Of a DNA stretch of 64,000 nucleotides, positions 23,800 through 32,397 are shown one piece after another. Below the pieces are notes generated by a model, which saw nothing but the letters and a program-made list of their open reading frames with translations, did not search any database and was not told the origin of the DNA. How positions within the stretch are numbered: position 1 is the stretch's first letter; the number at the start of each line of letters is the position of its first letter. The stretch comes from an uncultured Oscillospiraceae bacterium. Its GTDB lineage: Bacteria > Bacillota > Clostridia > Oscillospirales > Oscillospiraceae. The position numbers were made by a program, and so were the translations under genes. The DNA lies in assembly GCA_944385415.1 (NCBI GenBank), contig CALWXC010000005.1, forward strand, positions 62,001 to 126,000, in the 5' to 3' direction.

Positions 23800-24687
23800 A
23801 TGAAGGTATTGAACATCGGCTCTCTGAACCTGGACCATGTGTACCAGGTGGACCACATCCTCATGCCCGGCGAGACGGAGTCCAGCTCCAGCCTGAACCA
23901 CTTTTTGGGCGGCAAAGGCATGAACCAGTCCACGGCCTTGGCCAAAGCCGGGGTGGAGGTCTACCACGGCGGCATGATCGGCCAGGACGGACAGCCTTTT
24001 CTGGATGCCTGCAAGGAGTACGGCATCCACGATGAGTATTTGAAACAGATTTCCGGCGAGACAGGCCACACCATCATTCAGATTGACCGCAACGCCCAAA
24101 ACTGCATTCTGCTGTTCGGCGGCGCCAACCAGAAGCTGACCAAAGAGTACATTGACGAGACGCTGAGCCACTTTGACGCCGGAGACATTCTGCTGCTGCA
24201 AAACGAGGTCAATCTGCTGCCCTATATTGTGGACGCCGCCTATGCACGGGGGATGCAGATTGCACTGAACCCCTCGCCCTATGATGCAAAGCTGGACGCG
24301 GTGGACATGACGAAAATCTCCATTTTCCTTTTGAATGAGGTGGAGGGCAACCAGATCACCGGACAGACGGAGCCGGAGGACATTCTGGCCGGTATGCGCC
24401 GGCGATTCCCCCATGCGAAAATCGTCCTGACGTTGGGCAGCGACGGCGCCATTTATCAGGACGAGCATCAGAAACTGTTCCAGCCCATTTTTAAGGTACA
24501 GGCTGTGGATACCACCGCCGCCGGGGACACCTTCACAGGGTATTTCCTGGCGGGACTGGCTGAGGGTCTGGATATGGCAGAGGTTCTGCGCAGAAGTGCC
24601 AAGGCTGCCTCCATCGCCGTCACTCGGCCCGGCGCGGCGCCGTCCATCCCGTACCGGCAGGAGGTTCTGGACGCGCTGGCCCAGTAA
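23800..24687 (+). CDS. ribokinase-like PfkB-family carbohydrate kinase
   Basis: A 295-aa PfkB-family sugar kinase. The substrate motif GGKGMNQ (about 40-46; ribokinases have GGKGANQ) and the anion-hole/catalytic motif DTTAAGDTFTGYF (about 236-248) are both intact. The GSLNLDHVYQVDH start and length fit ribokinase. It would phosphorylate a pentose such as ribose at O5. It lies 52 bases after the LacI gene in the same operon, with AAGGAGG before ATG 23800. The exact sugar is not proven. No transporter or RbsD accompanies it. Confidence 0.82.
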   Translation: MKVLNIGSLNLDHVYQVDHILMPGETESSSSLNHFLGGKGMNQSTALAKAGVEVYHGGMIGQDGQPFLDACKEYGIHDEYLKQISGETGHTIIQIDRNAQNCILLFGGANQKLTKEYIDETLSHFDAGDILLLQNEVNLLPYIVDAAYARGMQIALNPSPYDAKLDAVDMTKISIFLLNEVEGNQITGQTEPEDILAGMRRRFPHAKIVLTLGSDGAIYQDEHQKLFQPIFKVQAVDTTAAGDTFTGYFLAGLAEGLDMAEVLRRSAKAASIAVTRPGAAPSIPYRQEVLDALAQ

Positions 24688-24713
24688 AGAGGCCGTAAAG
24701 ACCAGGGGAGAAA

Positions 24714-24767
24714 TTCAAAATTTGTTTTGGAATCGTTCACGATTCATTCAAAATTGCGGCCTATACT
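24714..24767 (+). repeat. promoter-like repeat box A
   Basis: TTCAAA at 24714 and again at 24747-24752, then 9 bases and TATACT at 24762-24767. Boxes B and C share the order and spacing: two TTCAAA-like half-motifs 31-33 bases apart, then a TATACT-like hexamer 9 bases on. Confidence 0.5.
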
Positions 24768-24857
24768 AAGGGTGTCAAAAGGAAATACAGTTTACCGGCC
24801 CGGACAGCATTGACCGGGGAGCCGACGGTAGACTTCCTCTTTGACTCATCTTATTCT

Positions 24858-24932
24858 CCTCTTTTCTCTTTCTTCAAACACGACACGCACCCGGCGGAGA
24901 CACTCCGCCGGGTGCGCACTCTGTCTGGAAAA
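24858..24932 (+). other. pyrimidine tract plus long hairpin, unit A
   Basis: A C/T-rich run (about 24850-24875) is followed by a 13-bp stem, GCACCCGGCGGAG / CTCCGCCGGGTGC with loop ACA (about 24889-24917), then TCTGTCTGGAAAA. Unit C at 25.2 kb has the same order of parts with a different stem sequence. Possibly a structured leader or small RNA. Confidence 0.5.
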
Positions 24933-24944
24933 AACAGAAGATGT

Positions 24945-24997
24945 TTCCAATTTCTTTTCGAATGCTTCATAACCTGTTCAAATCTGCCCCCTAAAAT
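24945..24997 (+). repeat. promoter-like repeat box B
   Basis: TTCCAA (24945-24950), then TTCAAA (24977-24982), 9 bases and TAAAAT (24992-24997). Same spacing as boxes A and C. No pyrimidine tract follows. Confidence 0.45.
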
Positions 24998-25096
24998 CAT
25001 AAGTGTTCCAGGCAGGGGACGGCGGGAACCCGCGGAGGATTTCGTGGGAGGGCGGCCCGCTGCGTGACAGCCTAGAACCCCCATTTGAAACAGGTT

Positions 25097-25148
25097 TTCA
25101 AAATTTTTCTGAATTATTAACACCTTGTTCAAATTTGTACCGTATACT
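25097..25148 (+). repeat. promoter-like repeat box C
   Basis: TTCAAA at 25097 and 25128-25133, then 9 bases and TATACT at 25143-25148. It is followed about 50 bases later by a pyrimidine tract and hairpin as after box A. Confidence 0.5.
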
Positions 25149-25196
25149 GACACCATCCAAACCGGGAGCTGCCCCCTCGGCTCACGGTTCTGGTAA

Positions 25197-25283
25197 CCCC
25201 TCTTTTCTTTCTCTTTCTTTTTTCCAAGGAAACGGCTCGATGCTTCCCCGGCATCGGGCCGTTTCCCGTTGTCCGGAAAAGTG
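25197..25283 (+). other. pyrimidine tract plus long hairpin, unit C
   Basis: A C/T-rich tract (25197-25225) precedes a 15-bp stem, GAAACGGCTCGATGC / GCATCGGGCCGTTTC (about 25229-25266), with loop TTCCCCG, then TTGTCCGGAAAA. The hairpin lies partly in the 86-base direct repeat and is re-paired in the second copy. Confidence 0.5.
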
Positions 25284-25323
25284 ACATACAACGCGGAGTG
25301 GAACAGCGATAGAGCAGCGGGGG
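25238..25323 (+). repeat. 86-base direct repeat, copy 1
   Basis: Starts CGATGCTTCCCCGGCATCGG and ends at the AGCAGCGGGG run. A copy at 25423-25507 differs by two substitutions and one deleted base. Between them lie three hairpins, including GCAGGGGGC/GCCCCCTGC. Confidence 0.85.
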
Positions 25324-25422
25324 ATGTGTGCAGGGGGCAAGGCCCCCTGCGCGTTCAATCAAAAAAGCCGCTCCCGAATGGGAGCGTAAGGGGGGCTGCT
25401 GCCAAGGGCGGCAGCCCCGACC

Positions 25423-25507
25423 CGATGCTTCCCCGGCATCGGGTCGTTTCCCGTTGTCCGGAAAGTGACATACAACGCGGAGTGAAACAGCGATAGAGCA
25501 GCGGGGG
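25423..25507 (+). repeat. 86-base direct repeat, copy 2 (85 bases)
   Basis: Near-identical to 25238-25323. Its flanking stem is GACCCGATGC / GCATCGGGTC, where copy 1 has GGCTCGATGC / GCATCGGGCC: one G-C pair is replaced by A-T on both sides. It lacks the pyrimidine tract. Confidence 0.85.
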
Positions 25508-25541
25508 TATTGGGCCATTCTCATTGGCAGAGGGCGGCGCT

Positions 25542-25588
25542 TTCCTATAATTTTTCTGAAATACCTGCCGAAATAGAGTATAGGTAAA
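25542..25588 (+). repeat. degenerate promoter-like box D before the orphan gene
   Basis: The TTCCTATAATTTTTCTGAA part aligns with the left half of box C, and GAGTATAGG occupies the TATACT position; the middle TTCAAA is lost. It is the last box before the unrecognised gene at 25640 and may hold its promoter. Confidence 0.35.
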
Positions 25589-25639
25589 CGAAATTAGCTG
25601 GGCTGATTGTATTTAAGAGAAACGGAAAGGAGAATGGGT

Positions 25640-26377
25640 ATGCCATTGATCATAGGGCAATTGCCCAGATTACCGGATGCGCTGGTCAATACCGGTTGGG
25701 TCAAGGAGCTGGATGTGTCCAATCAGGGCGGCGGTCAGCAGACGCCCACGGTTGTGGGAGAAAAGCTGCAATCGCTCAAGGGGGTCAAGCTGGATCAGGT
25801 GGATTTGAGCAAGGCCATACCGCTGGACCCGCAATTTGGAGAGAACATCCAGTATGATCTGGACAGTTCGCTGGTGGTGAAAGGCCGGCAGGACTTTGTG
25901 GAGTTCACAGATGAAACCGTGTCGGAGAAAGCGCAGGAGCTGGCTGCACGTATGACAGAGTATCCCACCGGGGTGAAATTCTCCATTGACGGGCTGGGTA
26001 TGGACCAGCTTGCGGAGCTGTTCGGCAACATCGGCAAGGACCTGGACAGCGCGTTTGCAGCCGGGGAACTTTCGGAACAGGAATATGCCGACCTGAACAA
26101 AGGGCTGGAGGCCTACAGCGCATTTATGACGGAAAAGTCGGAACAGCAAAAAGCATCGTTTGCTGTCATGAAGCAGACGGCCAAGGCCACAGACGCCAAG
26201 ATCCGCAGCGGCGCTTCGGAGCAGGAAATGGAAGACTATGCGGCGATGGTGCGGGAAAAGTGGCAGGAGAAGATCAACGAATACCTGGAAGAACATTCGC
26301 TTGACCGGACGGCCCTGAGCCAGATGGTTGCCGCCATTCGCGGCGGAACCAATACGGCGTTTCAGATCCTGGCGTAA
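25640..26377 (+). CDS. unrecognised 245-aa soluble protein
   Basis: No family is recognised. The protein is acidic, soluble and cytoplasmic-looking: no signal peptide, no membrane helix and no cysteine. The N-terminal about 100 residues are rich in beta-type and short polar segments (VVGEKLQSLKGVKLDQVDLS). The rest (about 115-235) is strongly helical, with Glu/Lys/Gln heptad-like stretches, probably coiled coil. ATG 25640 is chosen because AAGGAG (25627-25632) is 7 bases upstream; ATG 25634 is too close. Codon use, with more A/T-ending codons, differs from neighbouring metabolic genes. It stands alone between the repeat-rich region and its own terminator. No function is proposed. Confidence 0.75.
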   Translation: MPLIIGQLPRLPDALVNTGWVKELDVSNQGGGQQTPTVVGEKLQSLKGVKLDQVDLSKAIPLDPQFGENIQYDLDSSLVVKGRQDFVEFTDETVSEKAQELAARMTEYPTGVKFSIDGLGMDQLAELFGNIGKDLDSAFAAGELSEQEYADLNKGLEAYSAFMTEKSEQQKASFAVMKQTAKATDAKIRSGASEQEMEDYAAMVREKWQEKINEYLEEHSLDRTALSQMVAAIRGGTNTAFQILA

Positions 26378-26446
26378 TGTGCGCCGGTCCGGACTTGCTG
26401 CACCAACGGCCTTTCGTACCGTTTCTGTCGGCACAGGATGGACAGA

Positions 26447-26496
26447 CAAAAACCGGCGGTATGCTCCCGGAGCGGGCGGCATACCGCCGGTTTTTT
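26447..26496 (+). terminator. Rho-independent terminator of the orphan gene
   Basis: AACCGGCGGTATGC (26451-26464) pairs with GCATACCGCCGGTT (26479-26492), followed by six T residues. The remaining 200 bases to the acpP promoter show no gene or recognised element. Confidence 0.9.
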
Positions 26497-26704
26497 ATGG
26501 CGTCCCGTTTGTAGCCGGAAGGAGCGCCGGTTATTGTGGGCGGCGCTCCGGCGGACCTGCTGGTTGGCCCGTTCCGTCGGGAGGTACGGTCCCGCAGTGT
26601 CTCCGGCTGTAGCCCTTTGCTGTGATAGGGGAGGAATCGCCCTAATTTGTTCGTCATTATGCCCAAATATTCGACATTCCCACCACTTTGTCGGAAAAAT
26701 TTCC

Positions 26705-26732
26705 TTGACTTATGGTTCCCAGGTGCTAAAAT
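26705..26732 (+). promoter_or_regulatory. promoter of the fatty-acid synthesis operon
   Basis: TTGACT (26705-26710), a 16-base spacer and TAAAAT (26727-26732). Confidence 0.65.
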
Positions 26733-26740
26733 AAGAAAGA

Positions 26741-26752
26741 TTAAATATTTAA
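26741..26752. promoter_or_regulatory. palindromic operator candidate of the fatty-acid operon
   Basis: TTAAATATTTAA, a perfect 12-bp palindrome starting 9 bases after the -10 box, followed by more A/T-rich sequence. The position suits repression by the MarR-family protein encoded last in this operon (FabT/FabR-like). The pairing is inference. Confidence 0.5.
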
Positions 26753-26792
26753 AAATTTTTAACTATTGTCGAGAACAGACGGAGGAATTTCA

Positions 26793-27023
26793 ATGAAGTT
26801 CGATCTGGTACGGGACGTGATCGTGGAGACGCTCAACTGCGACCTCAGCGACGTCACCGAGGACGCCCGGCTGCGGGAGGATCTCCACGCCGACTCCCTG
26901 GCGGCGGTGGAGCTGTGCATGGCCCTGGAAGAGGCCACCGGCGTCACCATTGAGGATGAACGGCTGCCCCAAATGCTGACCGTCGGAGATATTCTGCAAT
27001 ACTTAAAGGAACATACGGAGTGA
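26793..27023 (+). CDS. acpP: acyl carrier protein
   Basis: A 76-aa acidic protein with the phosphopantetheine attachment motif ADSL at Ser35 (DLHADSLAAVEL) and the four-helix ACP pattern. It carries growing acyl chains for the Fab enzymes encoded downstream. GGAGGAA before ATG 26793 fixes the start; the upstream reading from 26766 is leader. It is somewhat divergent from the E. coli type (DSLAAVEL instead of DSLDTVEL), and a second ACP elsewhere cannot be excluded. First gene of the acc-fab operon. Confidence 0.88.
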   Translation: MKFDLVRDVIVETLNCDLSDVTEDARLREDLHADSLAAVELCMALEEATGVTIEDERLPQMLTVGDILQYLKEHTE

Positions 27024-27027
27024 AATT

Positions 27028-27474
27028 ATGGAGAAGCAAGATCTGTTTGAATTGATGGACCGGTTCGCCCGCAGCGGCTTGCAGCGCATGGCATTGCAGG
27101 ACGGCGACTTTACCCTGGAGCTGGAAAAGCCCGCCCCCATTGTAGCCGCGCCCGCGGCTGCTCCTGTAGCTGCCGTTTCCGCGACTGCGGTTTCCGCCGC
27201 TGCCGCTGTGGTCGAGGCCCCCACTGTGGACAACGCCCTCTATGTGAAGGCCCCTCTGGTGGGTACCTACTACGCCGCGTCCTCTCCCGACGCCGCCCCC
27301 TATGTCCGGGTGGGCGACCGGGTGGAAAAGGGTCAGACCCTGTGCCTCATCGAAGCCATGAAAACCATGAATGAAATTCCCGCCCCCTGCGATCTCCTGG
27401 TGGAGGAGATTCTGGTGGATAACGGCGCTTTGGTGGCCTTTGATGCCCCCATCCTCCGGTACAGCCATGTTTAA
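27028..27474 (+). CDS. accB: acetyl-CoA carboxylase biotin carboxyl carrier protein
   Basis: A 148-aa protein: a short N-terminal domain (1-34), an Ala/Pro/Val-rich flexible linker (about 35-68) and a C-terminal biotinyl domain (about 70-148). The biotin-accepting Lys112 is in EAMKTMN; the usual motif is EAMKMMN. It shuttles carboxyl-biotin between AccC and the AccA/AccD transferase. It starts 4 bases after the ACP stop, and its last 8 bases overlap accC. Confidence 0.95.
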   Translation: MEKQDLFELMDRFARSGLQRMALQDGDFTLELEKPAPIVAAPAAAPVAAVSATAVSAAAAVVEAPTVDNALYVKAPLVGTYYAASSPDAAPYVRVGDRVEKGQTLCLIEAMKTMNEIPAPCDLLVEEILVDNGALVAFDAPILRYSHV

Positions 27475-28849
27475 GAAAATCCTCATTGCCAACCGCGGCG
27501 AAATCGCCGCGCGGATTCTGCGGGCCTGCCGGGAAATGGGCATCGAGGCTGTCACTGTCTACTCCACCGCCGACGCCGATTCCCTCCATGTGCTCTTTGC
27601 CGAGCAGTCCGTCTGCATCGGTCCCCCCCGGGCCGGTGACAGCTACCTCAATATGGATGCCATCCTGACGGTGGCCAAGGCCACGGGCTGCGACGCCATC
27701 CATCCCGGCTACGGCTTCCTGTCGGAAAACGACGCTTTTGCCGACGCCTGCCGGGATGCCGGTATCGCGTTCATCGGCCCCAGCGGCGATGTCATCCGCA
27801 AGATGGGAAACAAATCCGCCGCACGGGCGCTGATGCAGTCCGTGGGCGTGCCGGTGGTGCCCGGCTCCGACGGTCTGGTCCGGGACGAGGACGAGGCCGT
27901 CAAGGTCGGTGCGCGCATCGGCTACCCGGTACTCATCAAAGCCGCTGCCGGCGGCGGCGGACGCGGTATGCGCCGCGTCTATGAGCCGTCGGAAATGCGG
28001 GACCTGTTCCGGGAGGCCATGGCCGAGTCCGTGGCCTGCTTCGGCAGCGATGAAATGTACATCGAAAAGCTGATTCTCAACCCCCGCCACATCGAATTTC
28101 AGATTCTGGCAGATAAATACGGCAACGTCATCCAGCTTGGCGAGCGGGATTGCTCCGTCCAGCGGAAGAACCAGAAGCTCCTGGAGGAGACACCGTCCCA
28201 CGCTTTGACGCCGGACCTGCGCAAGCGCATGGGCGACGCCGCCGTGCGGGCGGCCAAGGCTGCTGGTTACGAAAACGCCGGTACCATTGAATTTGTGCTG
28301 GCCCCCAACAAGGAATTCTATTTCATTGAAATGAACACCCGCATTCAGGTGGAACACCCGGTCACGGAGATGGTCACTTCCATGGATTTGGTGCGGGAGC
28401 AAATCCGCATTGCCGCCGGTCTCAAGCTGAGCCGCACCCAGGAGGAAGTGGAGCTGCGGGGCCACGCCATCGAATGTCGCATCAACGCCGAGAATCCGGC
28501 CAAGGAGTTTGCGCCCTGCCCCGGCAAGGCCAGTTTCCTCTATTTCCCCGGCGGTCCCGGCGTCCGCGTCGATACCTGTATGTATAACGGCTATGAGATT
28601 CCGCCGTTCTATGACTCCATGGTGGGTAAAATCATCGTCTGGGCCCCCACCCGGCTGGAGGCCATCCGGCGGATGCGCCGCTGCCTGGAGGAATTGACCA
28701 TCGACGGCGTCCAGACCAATGCCGAATTGATGCACCAGATTCTCTATCATCCCGTCTTTGTCCGCGGCAACTATACCACCGCCTTCCTGGAAGAGCATTT
28801 GCCGACCATGCTGGAGTGGATGGCCCGCATAGAGGAGAGTGAAGCATGA
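27467..28849 (+). CDS. accC: acetyl-CoA carboxylase, biotin carboxylase subunit
   Basis: A 460-aa ATP-grasp enzyme that carboxylates biotin on AccB. It starts MFKKILIANRGEIAARILRA. Key motifs are the glycine-rich ATP loop GGGGRGMRR (about 163-171), the active-site stretch EMNTRIQVEHPVTE (about 287-300) and the bicarbonate/biotin region. Length is typical (about 450). It overlaps accB by 8 bases and accD by 4, indicating tight co-translation. Confidence 0.97.
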   Translation: MFKKILIANRGEIAARILRACREMGIEAVTVYSTADADSLHVLFAEQSVCIGPPRAGDSYLNMDAILTVAKATGCDAIHPGYGFLSENDAFADACRDAGIAFIGPSGDVIRKMGNKSAARALMQSVGVPVVPGSDGLVRDEDEAVKVGARIGYPVLIKAAAGGGGRGMRRVYEPSEMRDLFREAMAESVACFGSDEMYIEKLILNPRHIEFQILADKYGNVIQLGERDCSVQRKNQKLLEETPSHALTPDLRKRMGDAAVRAAKAAGYENAGTIEFVLAPNKEFYFIEMNTRIQVEHPVTEMVTSMDLVREQIRIAAGLKLSRTQEEVELRGHAIECRINAENPAKEFAPCPGKASFLYFPGGPGVRVDTCMYNGYEIPPFYDSMVGKIIVWAPTRLEAIRRMRRCLEELTIDGVQTNAELMHQILYHPVFVRGNYTTAFLEEHLPTMLEWMARIEESEA

Positions 28850-29709
28850 TCCCCGTATTCAACAAGCGCCGCAAACACATGCTGGCCATGAAGGCCATGC
28901 GGGAGGGACAGATTCCGGCGGCCAGCCCCGTGGAGGTCACTTGCCCCAAGTGCCAGACTGCCACGGCCCGGCAGCAGCTGAGCCGCAACCAGTACGTCTG
29001 CCCCAACTGCGGCCACCATTTTCCCATCGGCGCGTATTTCCGTCTCAGCCTGATTCTCGATTCCGGCTCCTTCCGGGAACTGGACGAGAACCTGACCTCC
29101 GCCGATCCCATGGAGTTCCCCGGCTACAGTGAAAAGCTGGACCAATGCCGTCAGAAAACGGGCCTGTCCGAAGCCGTGGTCACGGCCACAGGCCGCATTG
29201 AGGGCCGTAAGGTGGCTGTTGCGGTGCTGGACAGCCGGTTCCTCATGGGCAGCATGAGCGCCGCCGTGGGCGAAAAGGTCACGCGGCTCATCGAACATGC
29301 CACCCGTAATCGTCTGCCCGTGGTGATTTTCTCTGCCAGCGGCGGCGCCCGGATGCAGGAGGGCATTCTGTCTTTGATGCAGATGGCCAAGACCAGCGCG
29401 GCCTTGGCCCGCCACAGCCAGAAAGGCGGCCTCTTTATCTCGGTCCTGACAGACCCCACCACCGGCGGCGTCACCGCTAGCTTTGCCAGCCTGGGCGACA
29501 TCACCCTGGCCGAGCCGGGGGCGCTGATCGGCTTTGCCGGTCCCCGGGTCATCGAACAGACCATCGGCCAGAAGCTCCCCGAGGGCTTCCAGAGAGCCGA
29601 ATATCTGGAGGAACACGGCTTTGTGGACCAGATCGTGCCCCGAAAGCAGATGCGTGCCGTTCTGGCCCAGCTATTGACACTCCACTATCGAGGAGGTGCC
29701 GCCCAATGA
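28846..29709 (+). CDS. accD: acetyl-CoA carboxylase carboxyltransferase subunit beta
   Basis: A 287-aa crotonase-fold subunit with the N-terminal four-cysteine zinc ribbon (Cys33, Cys36, Cys52, Cys55) typical of AccD. The oxyanion-hole region [12 protein letters not shown] follows. With AccA it moves CO2 from biotin to acetyl-CoA, making malonyl-CoA. ATG overlaps the accC stop (ATGA), and its own stop overlaps accA in the same way. Confidence 0.97.
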   Translation: MIPVFNKRRKHMLAMKAMREGQIPAASPVEVTCPKCQTATARQQLSRNQYVCPNCGHHFPIGAYFRLSLILDSGSFRELDENLTSADPMEFPGYSEKLDQCRQKTGLSEAVVTATGRIEGRKVAVAVLDSRFLMGSMSAAVGEKVTRLIEHATRNRLPVVIFSASGGARMQEGILSLMQMAKTSAALARHSQKGGLFISVLTDPTTGGVTASFASLGDITLAEPGALIGFAGPRVIEQTIGQKLPEGFQRAEYLEEHGFVDQIVPRKQMRAVLAQLLTLHYRGGAAQ

Positions 29710-30521
29710 GCAATCTGACTCCGGCCCAGCGGGTGACCATCGCCCGCCACGAGGGCCGTCCCGGCGTGGCCGACTACATCGAGCACCTGTTTACGGACTT
29801 TTTTGAGCAGAAAGGCGACCGCCAGTGCCGGGAGGACCCCAGCATTCTCGGCGGCATTGCCCTGTTCCACGGGAAGCCTGTCACCGTCATTGGCACCCGC
29901 AAGGGCAAGAATTTGCAGGAAAATCTCAAGTGCAATTTCGGTATGCCCGGTCCGGAAGGATACCGCAAGGCACTGCGGATTATGAAGCAGGCCGAGAAGT
30001 TCGGGCGGCCCATTCTCACATTCATCGACACCCCTGGCGCGTATCCCGGCCTGGAGGCCGAGGCCAGAGGCCAGGGCGAGGCCATCGCCCGGAACCTCTT
30101 TGAAATGAGCCAGCTGTCGGTGCCCATTGTGGCCGTTATCACCGGCGAGGGCAACAGCGGCGGCGCGTTGGCTTTGGGTGTGGCCGATACGGTGCTGATG
30201 CTGGAAAACGCCGTCTATTCCATTCTGTCCCCCGAGGGTTTCGCCTCCATTCTCTGGAAGGATTCCAGCCGCAGCGGCGAGGCCTGCGAACTCATGAAGC
30301 TGACGGCGGAGGACCTGCTGGAACAGAAGGTCATTGACGCCATCATTCCTGAGCCGGAGGGCGGCGCCCATATGGACGTGGAAGCCCAGATGGCCGCCGT
30401 GGATCAGGCGTTGACGGCGGCGCTGAACAGCCTGCAAAAGATCAGCGATATCAGCATTGCCGGTCAGCGGTACAAGAAATTCAGAGCCATGGGAGGCAAC
30501 GGATATTATGATGGGAATTAA
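29706..30521 (+). CDS. accA: acetyl-CoA carboxylase carboxyltransferase subunit alpha
   Basis: A 271-aa partner of AccD, with the conserved [24 protein letters not shown] stretch (here [12 protein letters not shown], about 100-111) and [15 protein letters not shown]. It is shorter than E. coli AccA (319 aa), as is usual in Firmicutes that lack the N-terminal extension. The start is coupled to accD (ATGA); the last 14 bases overlap fabH. Confidence 0.96.
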   Translation: MSNLTPAQRVTIARHEGRPGVADYIEHLFTDFFEQKGDRQCREDPSILGGIALFHGKPVTVIGTRKGKNLQENLKCNFGMPGPEGYRKALRIMKQAEKFGRPILTFIDTPGAYPGLEAEARGQGEAIARNLFEMSQLSVPIVAVITGEGNSGGALALGVADTVLMLENAVYSILSPEGFASILWKDSSRSGEACELMKLTAEDLLEQKVIDAIIPEPEGGAHMDVEAQMAAVDQALTAALNSLQKISDISIAGQRYKKFRAMGGNGYYDGN

Positions 30522-31464
30522 AATCATCGCCACCGGCAGTTATCTCCCCAGCAAGGTCGTCACCAACGACGATCTGAGTAAAATCGTCGACACCAGCGAC
30601 GAGTGGATTGTCAAGCGCACCGGCATCCGAACCCGCCATTATCTGGGCGAAGGGGAGACCCACCAGACCATGGCCGAGGCGGCGGCCAAGCAGGCATTGG
30701 AGCGGGCCAACATCGACCGCAGCAAAATCGCGGCCTGTATCGTCACCACCCTGGGCGGCGATTACATCACCCCCACCTGTGCCTGTATGCTCCAGGCGGC
30801 GTTGGAACTGGATGAAAACACCGCTTGTTTTGATATGAATTCCGCCTGTGCCGGTTTCCCCTACGGGTTGAAGCTGGCCCAGGGATTGGTCACCAAGGAG
30901 CGTCCCTACGCCCTGGTGGTCTCCTGCGAAGCGCTGTCCCGTCTGACGGACTTCACCGACCGCAGCACCTGCGTCCTCTTCGGAGACGGCGCGGGCGCCG
31001 TGGTGGTGGAGGGCAGCGAGGACACGCCGGACATCTGCGCCGTTCTGGGCTCCCGCAGCAATCAGCCGGTGCTGTATATCGACGGCTCCACAGAGGAAGG
31101 TCCGTCCTACATCCATATGGAGGGCCAGGCCGTTTTCAAGTTTGCCGTGGATATCATTCCCCGCTGCATCCAGTGGATTCTGGACCAGGCCGGGAAGACC
31201 GTGGAGGACCTGGACTGGCTGGTCATGCACCAGGCCAATGAGCGCATCATTGACCATGCGGTGAAAAAAATGCAGATGCCGCCGGAAAAGGCCTTTAAAA
31301 ACATTGCAAAGTACGGCAATATGTCGTCGGCTTGTATTCCCATTGCCCTCAATGACCTGTATGAAGCGGGCCAGCTGCGCAGCGGTATGCGCGTCCTGTG
31401 CGTGGGCTTTGGCGGCGGCCTCACCTGGGGCGGCTGCCTGATTGAGATTGGAGGCATTTCGTAA
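30508..31464 (+). CDS. fabH: 3-oxoacyl-ACP synthase III
   Basis: A 318-aa condensing enzyme that starts fatty-acid synthesis from acyl-CoA and malonyl-ACP. The catalytic triad is visible: Cys114 in DMNSACAGF, His in MHQANERI (about 244) and Asn in YGNMSSA (about 275). Chain-initiating specificity (acetyl or branched primers) cannot be told. Start ATG 30508 lies inside the end of accA, with GGGAGG upstream; the adjacent ATG 30511 is equally possible. Confidence 0.96.
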   Translation: MMGIKIIATGSYLPSKVVTNDDLSKIVDTSDEWIVKRTGIRTRHYLGEGETHQTMAEAAAKQALERANIDRSKIAACIVTTLGGDYITPTCACMLQAALELDENTACFDMNSACAGFPYGLKLAQGLVTKERPYALVVSCEALSRLTDFTDRSTCVLFGDGAGAVVVEGSEDTPDICAVLGSRSNQPVLYIDGSTEEGPSYIHMEGQAVFKFAVDIIPRCIQWILDQAGKTVEDLDWLVMHQANERIIDHAVKKMQMPPEKAFKNIAKYGNMSSACIPIALNDLYEAGQLRSGMRVLCVGFGGGLTWGGCLIEIGGIS

Positions 31465-31467
31465 ACT

Positions 31468-32391
31468 ATGAAACTCAATGAGATTCTGGGAATTGAATTC
31501 CCCATCATCCAGGGCGGCATGGCCAACATTGCCACCGCCGAATTCGCCGCCGCCTGCTCCAATGCCGGGGCCATGGGCCTGATTGGCTGCGGCGGTATGA
31601 ACACCGAGCAGCTGCGGGCCGAAATCCGCAAGTGCAAGTCCCTCACCGACAAACCCTTTGGCGTCAACCTGATGCTCATGAACCCCTGCGCCGACGAGAT
31701 GGCCGATATGGTCATTGAGGAGGGCGTCAAGTTCCTGACCACCGGCGCGGGCAACCCCACCAAGTACATGCCCAAGTGGAAAGCCGCCGGAATCAAGGTC
31801 TTCCCCGTGGTGGCCGCCGTGGCCCTGGCGAAAATGCTGGAGCGGGCGGGCGCCGACGGCGTCATTGCCGAGGGCACTGAGTCCGGCGGTCACGTCGGTG
31901 AGACCACCACCATGGCTCTGGTGCCCCAGGTGGTGGACGCGGTTTCCATTCCTGTCGTCGCCGCCGGTGGTATTGCCGACGGCCGTCAGCTGGCCGCTGC
32001 CTATGCGTTGGGCGCTTGCGGCGCCCAGGTGGGCACCTGCCTGCTGACCAGCGTCGAGTGCCCCGTTCACCAGAACTACAAGGAAGCCGTCCTCAAGGCC
32101 AAGGATCGGGATACCACCGTCACCGGCCGCAGCGTCGGCGCTCCCGTCCGCATCATCAAAAACAAGATGGCCAGAGAATACGTCCAGCAGGAGTACGCCG
32201 GCGCTACCAAGGAGGAGCTGGAGCACTACACCCTGGGCAGCCTGCGCCGGGCCGTCTTCGACGGCGACGTGTCCACCGGCAGCGTCATGTGCGGCCAGGT
32301 GGCCGGTATGCTCCATGAGATCAAGCCCGTCCGTCAGATTCTCGAGGAACTGGTGGCCGGATGCGATGCCTGCATCAAGAATCTGGGGTAA
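31468..32391 (+). CDS. fabK: enoyl-ACP reductase II (FMN-dependent)
   Basis: A 307-aa nitronate-monooxygenase-fold TIM barrel of the FabK type, beginning LGIEFPIIQGGMANIAT and containing GGHVGE and VAAGGIADGRQLAAA (FMN phosphate site). It reduces trans-2-enoyl-ACP using NAD(P)H and FMN. The operon has no FabI or FabL, so this is the likely sole enoyl reductase encoded here. FabK-type enzymes are known to be insensitive to triclosan. It starts 3 bases after fabH. Confidence 0.93.
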   Translation: MKLNEILGIEFPIIQGGMANIATAEFAAACSNAGAMGLIGCGGMNTEQLRAEIRKCKSLTDKPFGVNLMLMNPCADEMADMVIEEGVKFLTTGAGNPTKYMPKWKAAGIKVFPVVAAVALAKMLERAGADGVIAEGTESGGHVGETTTMALVPQVVDAVSIPVVAAGGIADGRQLAAAYALGACGAQVGTCLLTSVECPVHQNYKEAVLKAKDRDTTVTGRSVGAPVRIIKNKMAREYVQQEYAGATKEELEHYTLGSLRRAVFDGDVSTGSVMCGQVAGMLHEIKPVRQILEELVAGCDACIKNLG

Positions 32392-32397
32392 GGGCCG

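Noticed and set aside
24851..25524. Overlapping minus-strand ORFs with repeated FPDNGKRPDAGEAS-like peptides
   Set aside because: The peptide repeats are the translation of the hairpin and the 86-base direct repeat in several frames. There are no ribosome binding sites and frames change between copies.
24690..25639. CRISPR array
   Set aside because: Repeats are few, long and irregularly spaced, and carry promoter-like and hairpin parts; no cas genes are in the window.
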